Shown here piece after piece: positions 52,780 through 62,852 of a stretch of 64,000 bases of DNA (position 1 is the first letter of the stretch; the number at the start of each line of letters is the position of its first letter). The DNA is from Bacteroidota bacterium. GTDB taxonomy: Bacteria; Bacteroidota; Ignavibacteria; Ignavibacteriales; Melioribacteraceae. The translations under genes and the position numbers were made by a program. The stretch is taken from positions 85,007 to 149,006 of the forward strand of contig JAHISP010000088.1 in the NCBI GenBank assembly GCA_018818165.1, in the 5' to 3' direction. The notes under the pieces are model-generated. The model did no database searches. It saw only the letters and a program-made list of their open reading frames with translations, and had not been told where the DNA came from.

Positions 52780-53808
52780 ATGAAAAATATTACAATTGAG
52801 GATGTTGCAAAGAAGGCAGGAGTTTCAAAAGGAACTGTTTCTGCAGTAATAAATTCTAAAGATAGTGTAAGACCATCTACCAGAGATCATATTTTGCAGA
52901 TAATGAAAGAACTTAATTTTAGGCCAAAGGGAATTGCTAGAAAACTAAAAAATGGTGGTGTAGATAAAGTAATTGGATTACTAATTAAAGATTTGAGCTA
53001 CCCATTTTATACAGAAATAGCTGCTGGAGTTAAAGAATATGCGAATAAAAATGATTATTCGGTAGTTATATCAAGTAGTGAAAATATTCATGAATTTGAA
53101 GTCAAATTGTCTCACATGTTTACAAGTAAAGATATTAAAGGTACCATTATTGCACCAACAGTTGAAGGAAGCGCAGAAATTGAACATCTTTTTATGTTAA
53201 AAATGATAAACTATCCATTTGTATTACTTGAGGATGTTAAAGGTATTCAAGCAAATGTTGTTGCTATAGATAACCTAAAAGCTATTAAAAAAGCAGTAAA
53301 ATATTTAATTGATGGGGGACATACCAAAATTGTTCATTTTGCAGGACCAGTGCAGTCATCTCATACCCAGGAGAGGATAGAAGGTTTTAGACATGCTTTT
53401 AGTGAAAGTACATTGATTTTTAATAAAAATATGATAGTCCCTATCGGCTCAAAACATGATGAAAGTTATAATAAAACAATTGACTATTTTAAGACAACCC
53501 CAAAAGCTGATTATCCAACAGCAATTGTATGTTTTAACGATCAACAAGCATTAGGTGTAATGTTAGCATTAAAGGAATTAAAAATAAAAGTTCCTGATGA
53601 AATTTCAATAATTGGAAATGATGATATTTTTTATGCTAGAATTTACCCAACTCCATTAACAACAATTAAAGCGCCTCTTCACGAAATTGGAATTAAAGCT
53701 GCTGAGATTTTAATTCGTAGTATTGAAGCCAATCAAATTATTCCTGTTGAAAGAGTAATATTCAATACTGAATTTGTTATTAGAGAATCGACCAGGCTGC
53801 TAAAATAA
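52780..53808 (+). CDS. LacI-family transcriptional regulator (second)
   Basis: I chose ATG 52780 over the in-frame TTG at 52774. The helix-turn-helix is at residues 3-25 (ITIEDVAKKAGVSKGTVSAV), the hinge is GIARKLKNGGVDKVIGLLIK, and the sensor domain ends with IIGNDDIFYARIYPTPLTT. It shares only the family pattern with the LacI at 31085. Strong palindromic operators with a central CG lie just downstream, before the GH3 gene, and similar sites lie upstream of the beta-helix gene. It is therefore the likely regulator of both transcription units. Confidence 0.88.
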   Translation: MKNITIEDVAKKAGVSKGTVSAVINSKDSVRPSTRDHILQIMKELNFRPKGIARKLKNGGVDKVIGLLIKDLSYPFYTEIAAGVKEYANKNDYSVVISSSENIHEFEVKLSHMFTSKDIKGTIIAPTVEGSAEIEHLFMLKMINYPFVLLEDVKGIQANVVAIDNLKAIKKAVKYLIDGGHTKIVHFAGPVQSSHTQERIEGFRHAFSESTLIFNKNMIVPIGSKHDESYNKTIDYFKTTPKADYPTAIVCFNDQQALGVMLALKELKIKVPDEISIIGNDDIFYARIYPTPLTTIKAPLHEIGIKAAEILIRSIEANQIIPVERVIFNTEFVIRESTRLLK

Positions 53809-53875
53809 GTATATAACAGTAAAATATTTTATAATTAAAAATTATTCTTGCATCTATTTAAATAAATTTGTAACA

Positions 53876-53889
53876 TTGAACCAGTTCAA
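53876..53889. promoter_or_regulatory. LacI-type operator-like site 1 upstream of the GH3 gene
   Basis: TTGAACCAGTTCAA has perfect six-base arms around a CA centre. Its centre is 29 bases before that of the next site. Both lie between the LacI gene and the GH3 gene. Confidence 0.6.
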
Positions 53890-53902
53890 AAAAGTATTTT
53901 AT

Positions 53903-53920
53903 AATTGAAACGTTTCAATT
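53903..53920. promoter_or_regulatory. LacI-type operator, perfect 18-base palindrome
   Basis: AATTGAAACGTTTCAATT is a perfect palindrome with the central CG and the AAACGTTT core typical of LacI-family operators. It lies 53 bases before the GH3 start, in promoter position, and directly after the second LacI gene. Confidence 0.85.
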
Positions 53921-53973
53921 TATATTAAACTGTTTTATTAGCTAATAGGTACATAACTAAAAGGATAGAATTT

Positions 53974-56289
53974 ATGGACAACCCTCAAATAGATACACTT
54001 CAAAAAGCTGATGCTGCTTACTATAAAGATTCAAATCTTTCCATCAAAAAGAGAGTTGATGATTTACTAAACAAAATGACTTTGAAAGAAAAAGTTGCTC
54101 AAATGCTTTGTGTCTGGAATCAAAAAAAGGATATTAGTTATACCGAAATGGGAAGTTTAGATTTTAGTAAAATGGAAGTATCCTTTGAAAATGGCATGGG
54201 ACAAGTTGGAAGAATAAGCGATACATGGGGCGGGCTTTCAGCAGTTCAGATGGTGAAACTTACCAATGATATCCAAAAATATTTAGTTGAAGAAACACGA
54301 CTTGGAATTCCAACAATATTTCATGAAGAATGCTTACATGGTTTAGCGGCAAAAGATGCAACAAGTTACCCGCAGCCAATTGGATTAGCAGCTACATTTA
54401 ATCCTAGTTTAGTTGAAGAGATTTATACAGCTATAGCGGAAGACGCAAGATCTAGAGGAGCACATCAGGCTTTAACGCCAGTAGTTGATGTTGCAAGAGA
54501 CCCTAGATGGGGAAGAGTTGAAGAAACTTTTGGAGAAGATCCACATTTAATTGCGCAAATGGGTAAAGCTGCTATAAGGGGCTTTCAAGGGGACGGTGCT
54601 TTTAATAATAAAAATAGAGTTATTGCAACTTTAAAACATTTTGCTGCTCATGGTCAACCAGAATCAGGCTCTAACTGTGGTCCTGCAAATATTTCTGAAA
54701 GAGTATTGAGAGATGTTTTTCTTGCACCATTTAAAGAAGTTATTGAAGAAACAAAACCACTATCTATAATGGCTTCTTATAACGAAATTGACGGCATTCC
54801 TTCACATGCAAATAAATGGTTGTTAAGAAAAGTTTTGCGAGATGAGTGGGGATTTGATGGTTTTATTGTATCAGATTATTATGCTATTACCGAATTAAAT
54901 AGTAAAGAAGAAACCGTTAGTCACTCTGTTGCTAAAAATAAAATTGATGCTGCTCTTCTAGCAGTTAATGCTGGTATTAACATTGAATTGCCGGAAGTTG
55001 ATTGCTATCCTAATTTAATAACCTTGGTTGAAAGTGGAGTTATTGAAGAATCAGTAATTAATGAATTAGTTGCTCCAATGTTACATGCTAAATTTCTAAT
55101 GGGTTTATTTGAAGACCCATATGTTGATCCAGTTTTAATTGACTTCGATTTAAAATTAGAAAGTGATAGAGCTATTGCCTTAAGTGCAGCTCAAGAGACA
55201 ATTACACTACTTAAAAATGAAGGAAATTTACTTCCACTTAAACTTGAAGATGATAAGACCATTGCTGTTATTGGTCCAAATGCAAATAGAGTTTTGCTTG
55301 GCGGATATAGCGGAGAACCCAAATTTTATTCAACAGTATTTGAAGGTATCAAAAATAAAGTTGGAAATAAATATAAAATCTTGCATAGCGAAGGATGCAA
55401 AATAACTATCAATGGATCTTGGAATGAAGATCCAGTTACACCTTCTAATCCTGAAGAAGATAAATTACTAATTAAAGAAGCTGTTGAAACTGCACAAAAG
55501 TCAGATGTAGTAATTTTAGTTCTTGGTGGAAATGAGCAAACATCTAGAGAAGCTTGGAATAAAGATCATATGGGTGATCGTCCAAATTTAGATTTAGTAG
55601 GAATGCAGAATGAATTGGTTAAACAAATTTTAGATACAGGAAAACAAGTTGTGGTTCTGTTATTTAATGGTAGACCAAATTCAATTAATTTTATAAATGA
55701 AAATGTTCCATCAATTTTGGAATGTTGGTATTTAGGACAAGAAGCTGGAAACGCAGTTGCAGATGTAATATTTGGCGATGTAAATCCTAGTGGAAAACTA
55801 CCTATTTCAATTCCAAGATCAGCAGGTCATGTACCATGCCATTACAACCATAAACCATCATCAAGAAGAGGATATTTGTTTGATGATATATCCGCACTTT
55901 ACTCTTTTGGATATGGTTTAAGCTATACCTCATTTAAATTTAGCAATGTGAAATTGGATAAAGATAAAATTAATTTAAATGAAACATCTATAGTTTCAGT
56001 TGATGTTGCTAATATTGGGGAATATGAAGGAGCAGAAGTTGTTCAGATGTATATCCGTGATATAGTCAGTTCTGTTACTCGTCCAGTAAAAGAATTAAAA
56101 GGATTTAGTAAAGTATCTTTAAAACCCGGAGAAACAAAAACTATATCATTTGAAATATCGACAAAACAATTAGCATTTACTGATGTGAATATGAATTATA
56201 CGGTTGAACCAGGTGAGTTTGAAATTATGCTAGGAAATTCTTCTAGAGATAAAGATTTGTATAAGGTTATTTTAGAAGTGCTTAAATAA
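53974..56289 (+). CDS. GH3-family beta-glucosidase/beta-xylosidase
   Basis: The 771-residue product has the full GH3 layout. The N-terminal barrel contains PTIFHEECLHGLAAKDATSY, PVVDVARDPRWGRVEETFGE, LKHFAAHGQPESG and the nucleophile block GFDGFIVSDYY with D301. The second alpha/beta sandwich has TIAVIGPNANRVLLGGYSG and LILGGNEQTSREAW-like segments. A fibronectin-III-like C-terminal domain includes SFGYGLSYTSFKF and PVKELKGFSKVSLKPGET. There is no signal peptide, so it acts in the cytosol on imported beta-linked oligosaccharides, and its length fits the xylosidase/glucosidase group. It is followed at 47 bases by a GPH-type symporter and preceded by strong LacI-type operators. Confidence 0.92.
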   Translation: MDNPQIDTLQKADAAYYKDSNLSIKKRVDDLLNKMTLKEKVAQMLCVWNQKKDISYTEMGSLDFSKMEVSFENGMGQVGRISDTWGGLSAVQMVKLTNDIQKYLVEETRLGIPTIFHEECLHGLAAKDATSYPQPIGLAATFNPSLVEEIYTAIAEDARSRGAHQALTPVVDVARDPRWGRVEETFGEDPHLIAQMGKAAIRGFQGDGAFNNKNRVIATLKHFAAHGQPESGSNCGPANISERVLRDVFLAPFKEVIEETKPLSIMASYNEIDGIPSHANKWLLRKVLRDEWGFDGFIVSDYYAITELNSKEETVSHSVAKNKIDAALLAVNAGINIELPEVDCYPNLITLVESGVIEESVINELVAPMLHAKFLMGLFEDPYVDPVLIDFDLKLESDRAIALSAAQETITLLKNEGNLLPLKLEDDKTIAVIGPNANRVLLGGYSGEPKFYSTVFEGIKNKVGNKYKILHSEGCKITINGSWNEDPVTPSNPEEDKLLIKEAVETAQKSDVVILVLGGNEQTSREAWNKDHMGDRPNLDLVGMQNELVKQILDTGKQVVVLLFNGRPNSINFINENVPSILECWYLGQEAGNAVADVIFGDVNPSGKLPISIPRSAGHVPCHYNHKPSSRRGYLFDDISALYSFGYGLSYTSFKFSNVKLDKDKINLNETSIVSVDVANIGEYEGAEVVQMYIRDIVSSVTRPVKELKGFSKVSLKPGETKTISFEISTKQLAFTDVNMNYTVEPGEFEIMLGNSSRDKDLYKVILEVLK

Positions 56290-56336
56290 AAATTCTTTTT
56301 AAAGAAATATTATAAAATATAGTACAGGAGTGGTTG

Positions 56337-57743
56337 GTGTCGCAAATTACTGAAAAATTGAGCCTTAAAGAAAAAATTGGATATAGTCTTGGAGATACTG
56401 CTTCAAATATCTACTTCCAAACATTTATAATATTCCTATTAAACTTTTATACAGATGTTTTTGGTATACCTGCCGCAGCTGTGGGAACAATGTTTTTAAT
56501 TACAAGAATATTTGACGCAGTAAATGATCCTATTATGGGTGCTGTTGCTGATAGAGTAAATACCAAATGGGGAAAATTTAGACCATTTATCTTTTTCTTC
56601 GGAATTCCACTTGTGATAATGGGCGTTATTACATTTACTACTCCTGATTTTGATGCTTCTGGAAAACTGATTTATGCATACATTACATACAACCTGCTAA
56701 TGATAATGTATACAATTGTTAATGTTCCTTATTCATCTTTAATGGCAGTTATAACCCCTAACTCACTTGAAAGGACTGAACTTTCTTCATTTAGATTTGT
56801 TGCAGCTTTTGTTGGAGGTTTAATAGTTCAAGGATCTACAATTTACTTAGTAAAATATTTTGGTAAAGGTAATGATGCTGTTGGTTGGCAATGGGCTATG
56901 GCATGTTTGGGTGCATTAGCTTTAGTATTTCTTTTTATAACATTTGTAACAACAAAAGAAAGAGTACAGCCACCTAAGGGGCAAAAAGTTGAGATCAAGA
57001 AAGATATAAAAGATTTATTCACCAACAAAGCTTGGTTGTTAATTGCGGGAGCCACAGTTTTTCAGTTAATTTTTATTGTTATGCGCAGTTCCTCAATCAT
57101 TTATTACTTTAAATACTATATACTAGATCAGGAACTAAACTTATTTGGGACAATTATTCCATTGTCATATGAAAATTTTACTTCCACATTTCTACTAAGC
57201 GGAACTATTTTTAATATCATAGGTGCCATTTTAACAAAATGGCTATCAAAAAGATTTGATAAAAAGAATACGTATGCAGCGTGCTTATTTATTAGTGCCG
57301 TTGGTAGTATAAGTTTCTTTTTCCTTGAGCCACACAATGTAATTCTTATCTACCTAATTAATCTTTTTGTATCTTTTGCATGGGGTCCTGTTTCAGTGCT
57401 TCAATGGGCTATGTATACTGATGCTTCAGATTATTCTGAGTGGAAAAATGGACGACGTGCTACAGGACTTTTAATGGCAGCATCATTATTTGCTTTGAAA
57501 TTAGGTTTAACATTAGGTGGAGCATTAGTTGGATATACTTTAGCCTATTATGGCTTTGTTGCTAATCAAGTACAATCATCAGAATCTGTTAATGGTATTA
57601 TAATGCTCATGAGTTTTCTTCCAGCTGCATTTGGAATTATTGGTGTGATATTAATGCTGTTCTATCCATTAAATAATAAAATGATGGAACAAATTGAAAC
57701 CGATTTAACAGAAAGACGAGCTGAGGCAGCTATTAGCGACTAG
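56337..57743 (+). CDS. GPH-family (glycoside-pentoside-hexuronide) cation symporter
   Basis: I chose GTG 56337 because AGGAG lies at 56326-56330, six bases ahead; TTG 56334 is the alternative. The ~468-residue product reads KLSLKEKIGYSLGDTASNIY at the start, the hallmark of the MelB/XynB-like GPH group. It continues with RIFDAVNDPIMGAVADR, TKWGKFRPFIFFFGIP, NVPYSSLMAVITPNSLERTE, and near the end WAMYTDASDYSEWKNGRRAT. It has about 12 membrane segments. It likely imports a xyloside or glucoside oligomer with sodium or protons for the cytosolic GH3 enzyme. Confidence 0.93.
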   Translation: MSQITEKLSLKEKIGYSLGDTASNIYFQTFIIFLLNFYTDVFGIPAAAVGTMFLITRIFDAVNDPIMGAVADRVNTKWGKFRPFIFFFGIPLVIMGVITFTTPDFDASGKLIYAYITYNLLMIMYTIVNVPYSSLMAVITPNSLERTELSSFRFVAAFVGGLIVQGSTIYLVKYFGKGNDAVGWQWAMACLGALALVFLFITFVTTKERVQPPKGQKVEIKKDIKDLFTNKAWLLIAGATVFQLIFIVMRSSSIIYYFKYYILDQELNLFGTIIPLSYENFTSTFLLSGTIFNIIGAILTKWLSKRFDKKNTYAACLFISAVGSISFFFLEPHNVILIYLINLFVSFAWGPVSVLQWAMYTDASDYSEWKNGRRATGLLMAASLFALKLGLTLGGALVGYTLAYYGFVANQVQSSESVNGIIMLMSFLPAAFGIIGVILMLFYPLNNKMMEQIETDLTERRAEAAISD

Positions 57744-57799
57744 AAAAGTTGAAATAAAAATTTACGTTATTTTAATATTTAGCAATTAGGAGATTTAAT

Positions 57800-60700
57800 A
57801 TGATATCAAAAATTTACAAAATTAAAAATAAGCTATTTTCATTTTTAGTACTTTTATTATTTTTTGCTTTTCAATCATTTCTCTTTGCTCAATCTGGTGG
57901 TGTTAAAGGGCAAGTTCAGGAAATTGGAAATGGCGATCCATTAATAGGTGCAAATATAGTTGTAAAAGGTACAACATTAGGTTCTTCCTCAGATTTTGAT
58001 GGTAAATATATAATTAGGAATATTCCTGTTGGAAAACAAACAATCGAAGTTTCTTATATTGGTTACGAACCCGTACAAACTCAAGTGGATATTGTTGCTA
58101 ATAGAGTAGTAGAATTGAATTTTAATCTTAAAACTCAAACTTTACAAGGTGAAACTGTAACTATTTCCGCTCAATCAAAAGGTCAAATTTCTGCTATCCA
58201 ACAGCAGCTTTCTTCAGATAAAATTTCTAATATTGTGTCTGAGGAAAGAATTCAGCAACTTCCAGACTTCAATGCCGCATCAGTTCTTAGCCGTTTACCA
58301 GGTATATCAACTCAGCAAAGCTCTGGTGAAGATAGCAAGGTTGTTATTCGCGGGTTATCACCAAAGTATAATTCTATTGAAGTTGAAGGAGTTAAACTTT
58401 CTGCAACTGGAAGTTCACAAATCGGGCTTTCTTCAAATCCTAATTCTGGTGGTACTGGTGTAAGTAATGACCGTAGTGTTGATCTAACAATGGTATCCCC
58501 TTACATGATTAGAATGATATCAGTATACAAGTCACTAACACCTGATATGAATGCTAATTCTATTGGTGGAACTGTTAATATGGAGTTAAGAGAGGCTCCT
58601 TCCGATTTTCATTGGAATTTAATGTACCAGCAAGGTTATACTGCAAAAAGTAATACTTTTGGAAACTTCCGTGCAGTTGTTTCTGGTAGTAATCGTTTTT
58701 TTAATGATAAACTTGGAGTTTACGCACTTTTTAATGCCGAATCTTATGACAGAAATTCGGATAACATGGATGCGTCCTATAATATTGCTGGTGAAGAAGT
58801 AGAAATAGACTCGGTTACAGGTTATCGTCCTGTAAAGGTTAGTAGTGTCACATTTAATAGACATTTAGAAACAAGAAAACGTTATGGTGGTAATTTGATA
58901 TTGGACTACAATATTCCAAATGGGTCTATTAAGTTCATAAATTTGTTGGCAAGAATAAATTCTGATTACACAGAACACCGCCAAACAATTAACTATGATG
59001 CTGGAAGAATGGAATGGCAGCTACGTAAAGGTGAAAATATAACAGATCAGCAAATGCATACGCTTAAATTTGATTATGATCTTGGTTTTATTAATACTGA
59101 TTTATCGGCAAGCTATACATCTTCAAATAATCTATTAGACAAATCTCCCGTAATAAATTTAAATCAAGTTGACGCATTACAAAGTGGAGTACCAAGAGAT
59201 AACAAGGTGCCAGAAGACCTTACATATCTTCTAACTAAATATAGGGGAGATAGTTCAGTTGTGCTAAGAAGTGCTGATCTATTTAGTAGTAACTACAAAG
59301 AAGAGAAATATACCTATAAAGCAGATTTTGAAATACCATTTAATCTAGGTAATGCAGCAAGTGGATATTTTAAATTTGGTGGCCAAATTTATAATCAAAC
59401 AAATAGTACTGATCAAGAAACTCCATATGTAGGTTTCAATGGAAGTTCTATTGGTGAAGGACAAGATATTCAATCAGAGTTAATGAGATCAGTTAAAGAT
59501 AAGTTTGGAATAACTGTAAATGAACTTGGAGATTTAATAGGTACAACATTTCTTAATTCTGATAATGAACTTTTCAATTCATTTTTAAATGACAAATATG
59601 GAGAAATGTTTTACGTTTCCAATCCTGATTTGTTAGTTGATATTTTAGATTATATAGTTGGAAATCCTAATTTCGATGCGTCAAATTCACAGGTTAGTAC
59701 CGGTTCTCAAGGTGGGTGGTATGATGGACCATATCAGCAGTTAACTAATGATTATAAATATAAAGAAGATTATTACGCTGCATATGGAATGTCTAAAATT
59801 AATTTTCTTGACTTTATGTTAATTGGTGGTGTGCGATACGAAAAAGTAGAATCTGAGTATTTTGCCTATAATGCAAGAGATATGAGAAATGCGCAAGCGC
59901 AGAAAATGTACGACACCACTTCTGTTAATGCAAACGAATTCATACTTCCAATGGTGCAAGTAAAATATTCACCTTTTGATTGGATGGATGTTCGGTATGC
60001 TTATACTCAAACACTATCCAGACCTGATTATAGTCAACTAAGTCCTAAGTTTACTATTACTCAAGGTAATTATATCTACTCTGGAAATCCTAATTTGAAA
60101 CCAGCTAAAGCTTATAATCATGATGTTAATTTTACGTTCCATGCAAACAAGTTAGGACTAATTACAGTTGGCGGTTTTTATAAAACTCTACAGAACTTTG
60201 TCTATACTGCTAGCTACCAGCTAGATGCTGCTGAAAAAGCAGGGGTTGACGGAATAGATAATTACACAATTGTCCGTGATGGCGCCAATGTAGTAATACC
60301 ACAAACAAATGCTACAGTTGTTAAGCCTTATAATAACCCAAATGACGCAACTATAAAGGGCTTAGAACTAGATTTTCAACATAGCTTCTGGTACTTACCT
60401 TCACCATTAAACAATATTGTTATTGGGGTTAACTACGCTAATATTACTTCTGAAACTAAATATCCATGGTATGATGTGAAAGTTGTTCTTGACGGACGAA
60501 CTAAAACGGTTGTTCTTATTGACAGTTCATCTACAGGAAGATTAATTGATCAACCTAATCAAATTTTGAATTTTTATGTCGGATATGACTACGAAGGCTT
60601 TTCATCCAGATTATCATTTCTTTTCCAGGATAATTCTGCGAGAGGAAATGGAGGAAGATATCCAGAAAACGATTCCTATACTACAAAATATTTCCGTATT

Positions 60701-60868
60701 GATTTTGCAGCTCGCCAAAAGCTCCCATATTTTAATAGCGAGTTGTTTCTTGATATAAGTAACATTAATAATGCAAATACAAGTTGGATACAAAGATCAA
60801 CTGAAGGTTTCAGAGGTATTCAGAACTATGGTTTAACAGCAAATTTTGGAGTTAGAGTAACATATTAA
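57800..60868 (+). CDS. TonB-dependent outer-membrane receptor (third, Xanthomonas/Caulobacter-type)
   Basis: The 1022-residue product has a signal peptide ending near FLFAQ. A carboxypeptidase-regulatory-like domain follows (about 34-115: GNGDPLIGANIVVKGTTLGS, IPVGKQTIEVSYIGYEP), then a plug with DFNAASVLSRLPGISTQ and DSKVVIRGLSPKYNSIEVEG. The long barrel ends LTANFGVRVTY. The NDRSVDLTMVSPYMIRMISV and NSIGGTVNMELRE pieces resemble the Xanthomonas/Caulobacter-type receptors involved in oligosaccharide uptake. No SusD partner follows. It is 56 bases after the symporter gene without a terminator, so it may share the operon. Confidence 0.9.
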   Translation: MISKIYKIKNKLFSFLVLLLFFAFQSFLFAQSGGVKGQVQEIGNGDPLIGANIVVKGTTLGSSSDFDGKYIIRNIPVGKQTIEVSYIGYEPVQTQVDIVANRVVELNFNLKTQTLQGETVTISAQSKGQISAIQQQLSSDKISNIVSEERIQQLPDFNAASVLSRLPGISTQQSSGEDSKVVIRGLSPKYNSIEVEGVKLSATGSSQIGLSSNPNSGGTGVSNDRSVDLTMVSPYMIRMISVYKSLTPDMNANSIGGTVNMELREAPSDFHWNLMYQQGYTAKSNTFGNFRAVVSGSNRFFNDKLGVYALFNAESYDRNSDNMDASYNIAGEEVEIDSVTGYRPVKVSSVTFNRHLETRKRYGGNLILDYNIPNGSIKFINLLARINSDYTEHRQTINYDAGRMEWQLRKGENITDQQMHTLKFDYDLGFINTDLSASYTSSNNLLDKSPVINLNQVDALQSGVPRDNKVPEDLTYLLTKYRGDSSVVLRSADLFSSNYKEEKYTYKADFEIPFNLGNAASGYFKFGGQIYNQTNSTDQETPYVGFNGSSIGEGQDIQSELMRSVKDKFGITVNELGDLIGTTFLNSDNELFNSFLNDKYGEMFYVSNPDLLVDILDYIVGNPNFDASNSQVSTGSQGGWYDGPYQQLTNDYKYKEDYYAAYGMSKINFLDFMLIGGVRYEKVESEYFAYNARDMRNAQAQKMYDTTSVNANEFILPMVQVKYSPFDWMDVRYAYTQTLSRPDYSQLSPKFTITQGNYIYSGNPNLKPAKAYNHDVNFTFHANKLGLITVGGFYKTLQNFVYTASYQLDAAEKAGVDGIDNYTIVRDGANVVIPQTNATVVKPYNNPNDATIKGLELDFQHSFWYLPSPLNNIVIGVNYANITSETKYPWYDVKVVLDGRTKTVVLIDSSSTGRLIDQPNQILNFYVGYDYEGFSSRLSFLFQDNSARGNGGRYPENDSYTTKYFRIDFAARQKLPYFNSELFLDISNINNANTSWIQRSTEGFRGIQNYGLTANFGVRVTY

Positions 60869-60921
60869 CGTAAAAATATAACGCAAGCGATAATTAATTT
60901 ACAAAATAGAAGGAGTAAAAC

Positions 60922-62727
60922 ATGAAACAAGTATCACTATTTCTTTTCATAATGTTTTGTTTGAGCAGTGCATCCTTTGCTCAAAAGGATACCGTATATG
61001 TGCAGGGATATTATGGAACTGGAGGAACTTATGGTACTCTCAACGATGCTATTGAGACAGTACTTACTAATGGTAATATTAATAATACAGTTTTTAAGTT
61101 AGAACCTTATGAACTATATGTATTAAGTAGAAGTATTTATTTAGATCATGGTCAGAATATTGAAATTGTGGCTCCTAAGGCAGGAAAGGACCAAGAATCC
61201 GCCCCACCTCAAATTGTCTGGACTGAGGAAGGAATTGATAGAGCTTACATTATACAAAGCTATGGTGATATAGTTATGAAAAATATTTGGGTTAGATTTG
61301 CAGATATTTTGGGTAACCAAGTAAGTGGATCTATTACATTTGAAAATCAAGATGAAGCAAACGATCCTGAACAAGGGTATTTTGACGGATGTCTTTTTGA
61401 TTATGCTGGAATTGGAGCTGAGGCTTCTGGAGCTATTTGTGTAAAAGCTGATCATTTTGAAGGTAATTTTCAAAACTGCTATTGGAGGAATAATTCTGAT
61501 ATACATTTCCGTTATTATGGACGCGCCATTTCTTTTCCTTTCCAAAGTTCAGGATGGCATTACGATAAACTTCTTTTTGAAAACTGTACTTTTACTAACC
61601 TTGGCAGAATAGTTATGCAAGAAGGTAACGAGTATGGTGACAATGTTCACATAAATCATTGTACCTTGCTAAATTCATTAGAATGGGTCTTTCAATCTGC
61701 TGGTTGGATAAGAAATGCATCTATTACAAATTCAATATTTGTAAATCCAAGTATGTTAGGATATAGAGCCGTTGATGTGTGTGATGATGATCAAGATTAT
61801 GATGCTTTCCAATCTGGTTTGTGTAATCCTCCGGGTGGTGGTTTAATTAATGGTATTACTGAAGTTGATTCTTTTGGCTTTTCAGTCGATTTTACTGATT
61901 TAGACAGAAAAATATTTATTGGAAATAACTGCTATGTATTTCAGGATTGGATGTTAGATTGGTATTCAACTGCTCCTTGGGCAAAAAGTAAAATACAACA
62001 GAGACTTTCTGAAGAGATATACAATCCATCTCCTATGCTAGGTGAAAATGAGATCAATTTTATTGATTCTACAGATGAAAATGGTAATAAGGTTTTCAAA
62101 ACTATGAACGTTGATTGGGCAACAATATACGATGAGGATCCAGATTTTATTATACCAGCTACAAACTTGGATACAATAAAAATATTCGTAGAATACAAAT
62201 GGAATAACAATGCGGATATTGACTGGTCCTATTTGCCAAATGCAGGATTATACCAAACATGGCCTTTACCTGAAAATATGGCTTACAATAATGCTAATTT
62301 AATTACAGCTGCAATGGGTGGTTTCCCGTTAGGAGATTTGAACTGGTTTCCTGAACAAATGGCAGCATGGGAAGCCCAACAAGACAAAGAATGGGAAAAT
62401 ATCTCTAGTTGGTTAGAAAATGGAACACCTACTAGTATAAAAACCGTAAAAGGTGTTGTTCCAGTAGAATATGAACTTAATCAAAATTATCCTAATCCTT
62501 TTAATCCTTCTACTGAAATAAAGTATTCAATACCATTTCAAGGTCATGTATCACTTAAAGTATACAATACTCTTGGTGAGTTAGTATCTACATTATTTAA
62601 TGGAATTCAAGGAGCTGGAACATACATTTCTACTTTTGATGGAACTGGCTTTTCAAGTGGTGTTTATTTCTACCAATTAGAAGCAAACGGATTTAAAATG
62701 ACTAAAAAACTATCTCTTTTGAAGTAA
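60922..62727 (+). CDS. Secreted beta-helix-like protein with T9SS type-A sorting domain
   Basis: The 601-residue product has a signal peptide ending at SSASFAQ. Residues ~25-340 look like a right-handed beta-helix or pectate-lyase-like fold, with TYGTLNDAIETVLTNGNINN, then YFDGCLFDYAGIGAEASGAI and FENCTFTNLGRIVMQEGNEY. The tail has NQNYPNPFNPSTEIKYSIPF and ends KLSLLK, a clear T9SS domain. No catalytic residues are recognisable. A surface enzyme or binding protein for a plant-type polysaccharide is plausible. It follows the TonB receptor by 53 bases and ends at a terminator. Confidence 0.75.
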   Translation: MKQVSLFLFIMFCLSSASFAQKDTVYVQGYYGTGGTYGTLNDAIETVLTNGNINNTVFKLEPYELYVLSRSIYLDHGQNIEIVAPKAGKDQESAPPQIVWTEEGIDRAYIIQSYGDIVMKNIWVRFADILGNQVSGSITFENQDEANDPEQGYFDGCLFDYAGIGAEASGAICVKADHFEGNFQNCYWRNNSDIHFRYYGRAISFPFQSSGWHYDKLLFENCTFTNLGRIVMQEGNEYGDNVHINHCTLLNSLEWVFQSAGWIRNASITNSIFVNPSMLGYRAVDVCDDDQDYDAFQSGLCNPPGGGLINGITEVDSFGFSVDFTDLDRKIFIGNNCYVFQDWMLDWYSTAPWAKSKIQQRLSEEIYNPSPMLGENEINFIDSTDENGNKVFKTMNVDWATIYDEDPDFIIPATNLDTIKIFVEYKWNNNADIDWSYLPNAGLYQTWPLPENMAYNNANLITAAMGGFPLGDLNWFPEQMAAWEAQQDKEWENISSWLENGTPTSIKTVKGVVPVEYELNQNYPNPFNPSTEIKYSIPFQGHVSLKVYNTLGELVSTLFNGIQGAGTYISTFDGTGFSSGVYFYQLEANGFKMTKKLSLLK

Positions 62728-62743
62728 GATTGATTTAATTACT

Positions 62744-62778
62744 TACCCTCTCAAAAGGAGGGTATAGTAAATTTTTTT
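62744..62778 (+). terminator. Rho-independent terminator
   Basis: TACCCTC (62744-62750) pairs with GAGGGTA (62758-62764) across a seven-base loop. Seven T residues follow at 62772-62778. It lies 16 bases after the T9SS gene stop and closes the TonB-receptor operon. Confidence 0.85.
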
Positions 62779-62852
62779 AGAAAAGTTGCACAATGAATTT
62801 AATAAATGAATGAACTAATAATTATTTTTCTAACAAAGCACAAAGGAGTAAT

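Noticed and set aside
57800..60868. Classical SusC receptor
   Set aside because: It lacks a SusD partner and its plug and barrel blocks look closer to Xanthomonas/Caulobacter-type receptors.
61141..61545. 134-codon minus-strand open frame
   Set aside because: Antisense to the T9SS beta-helix-like gene, with no start signal and no motif.
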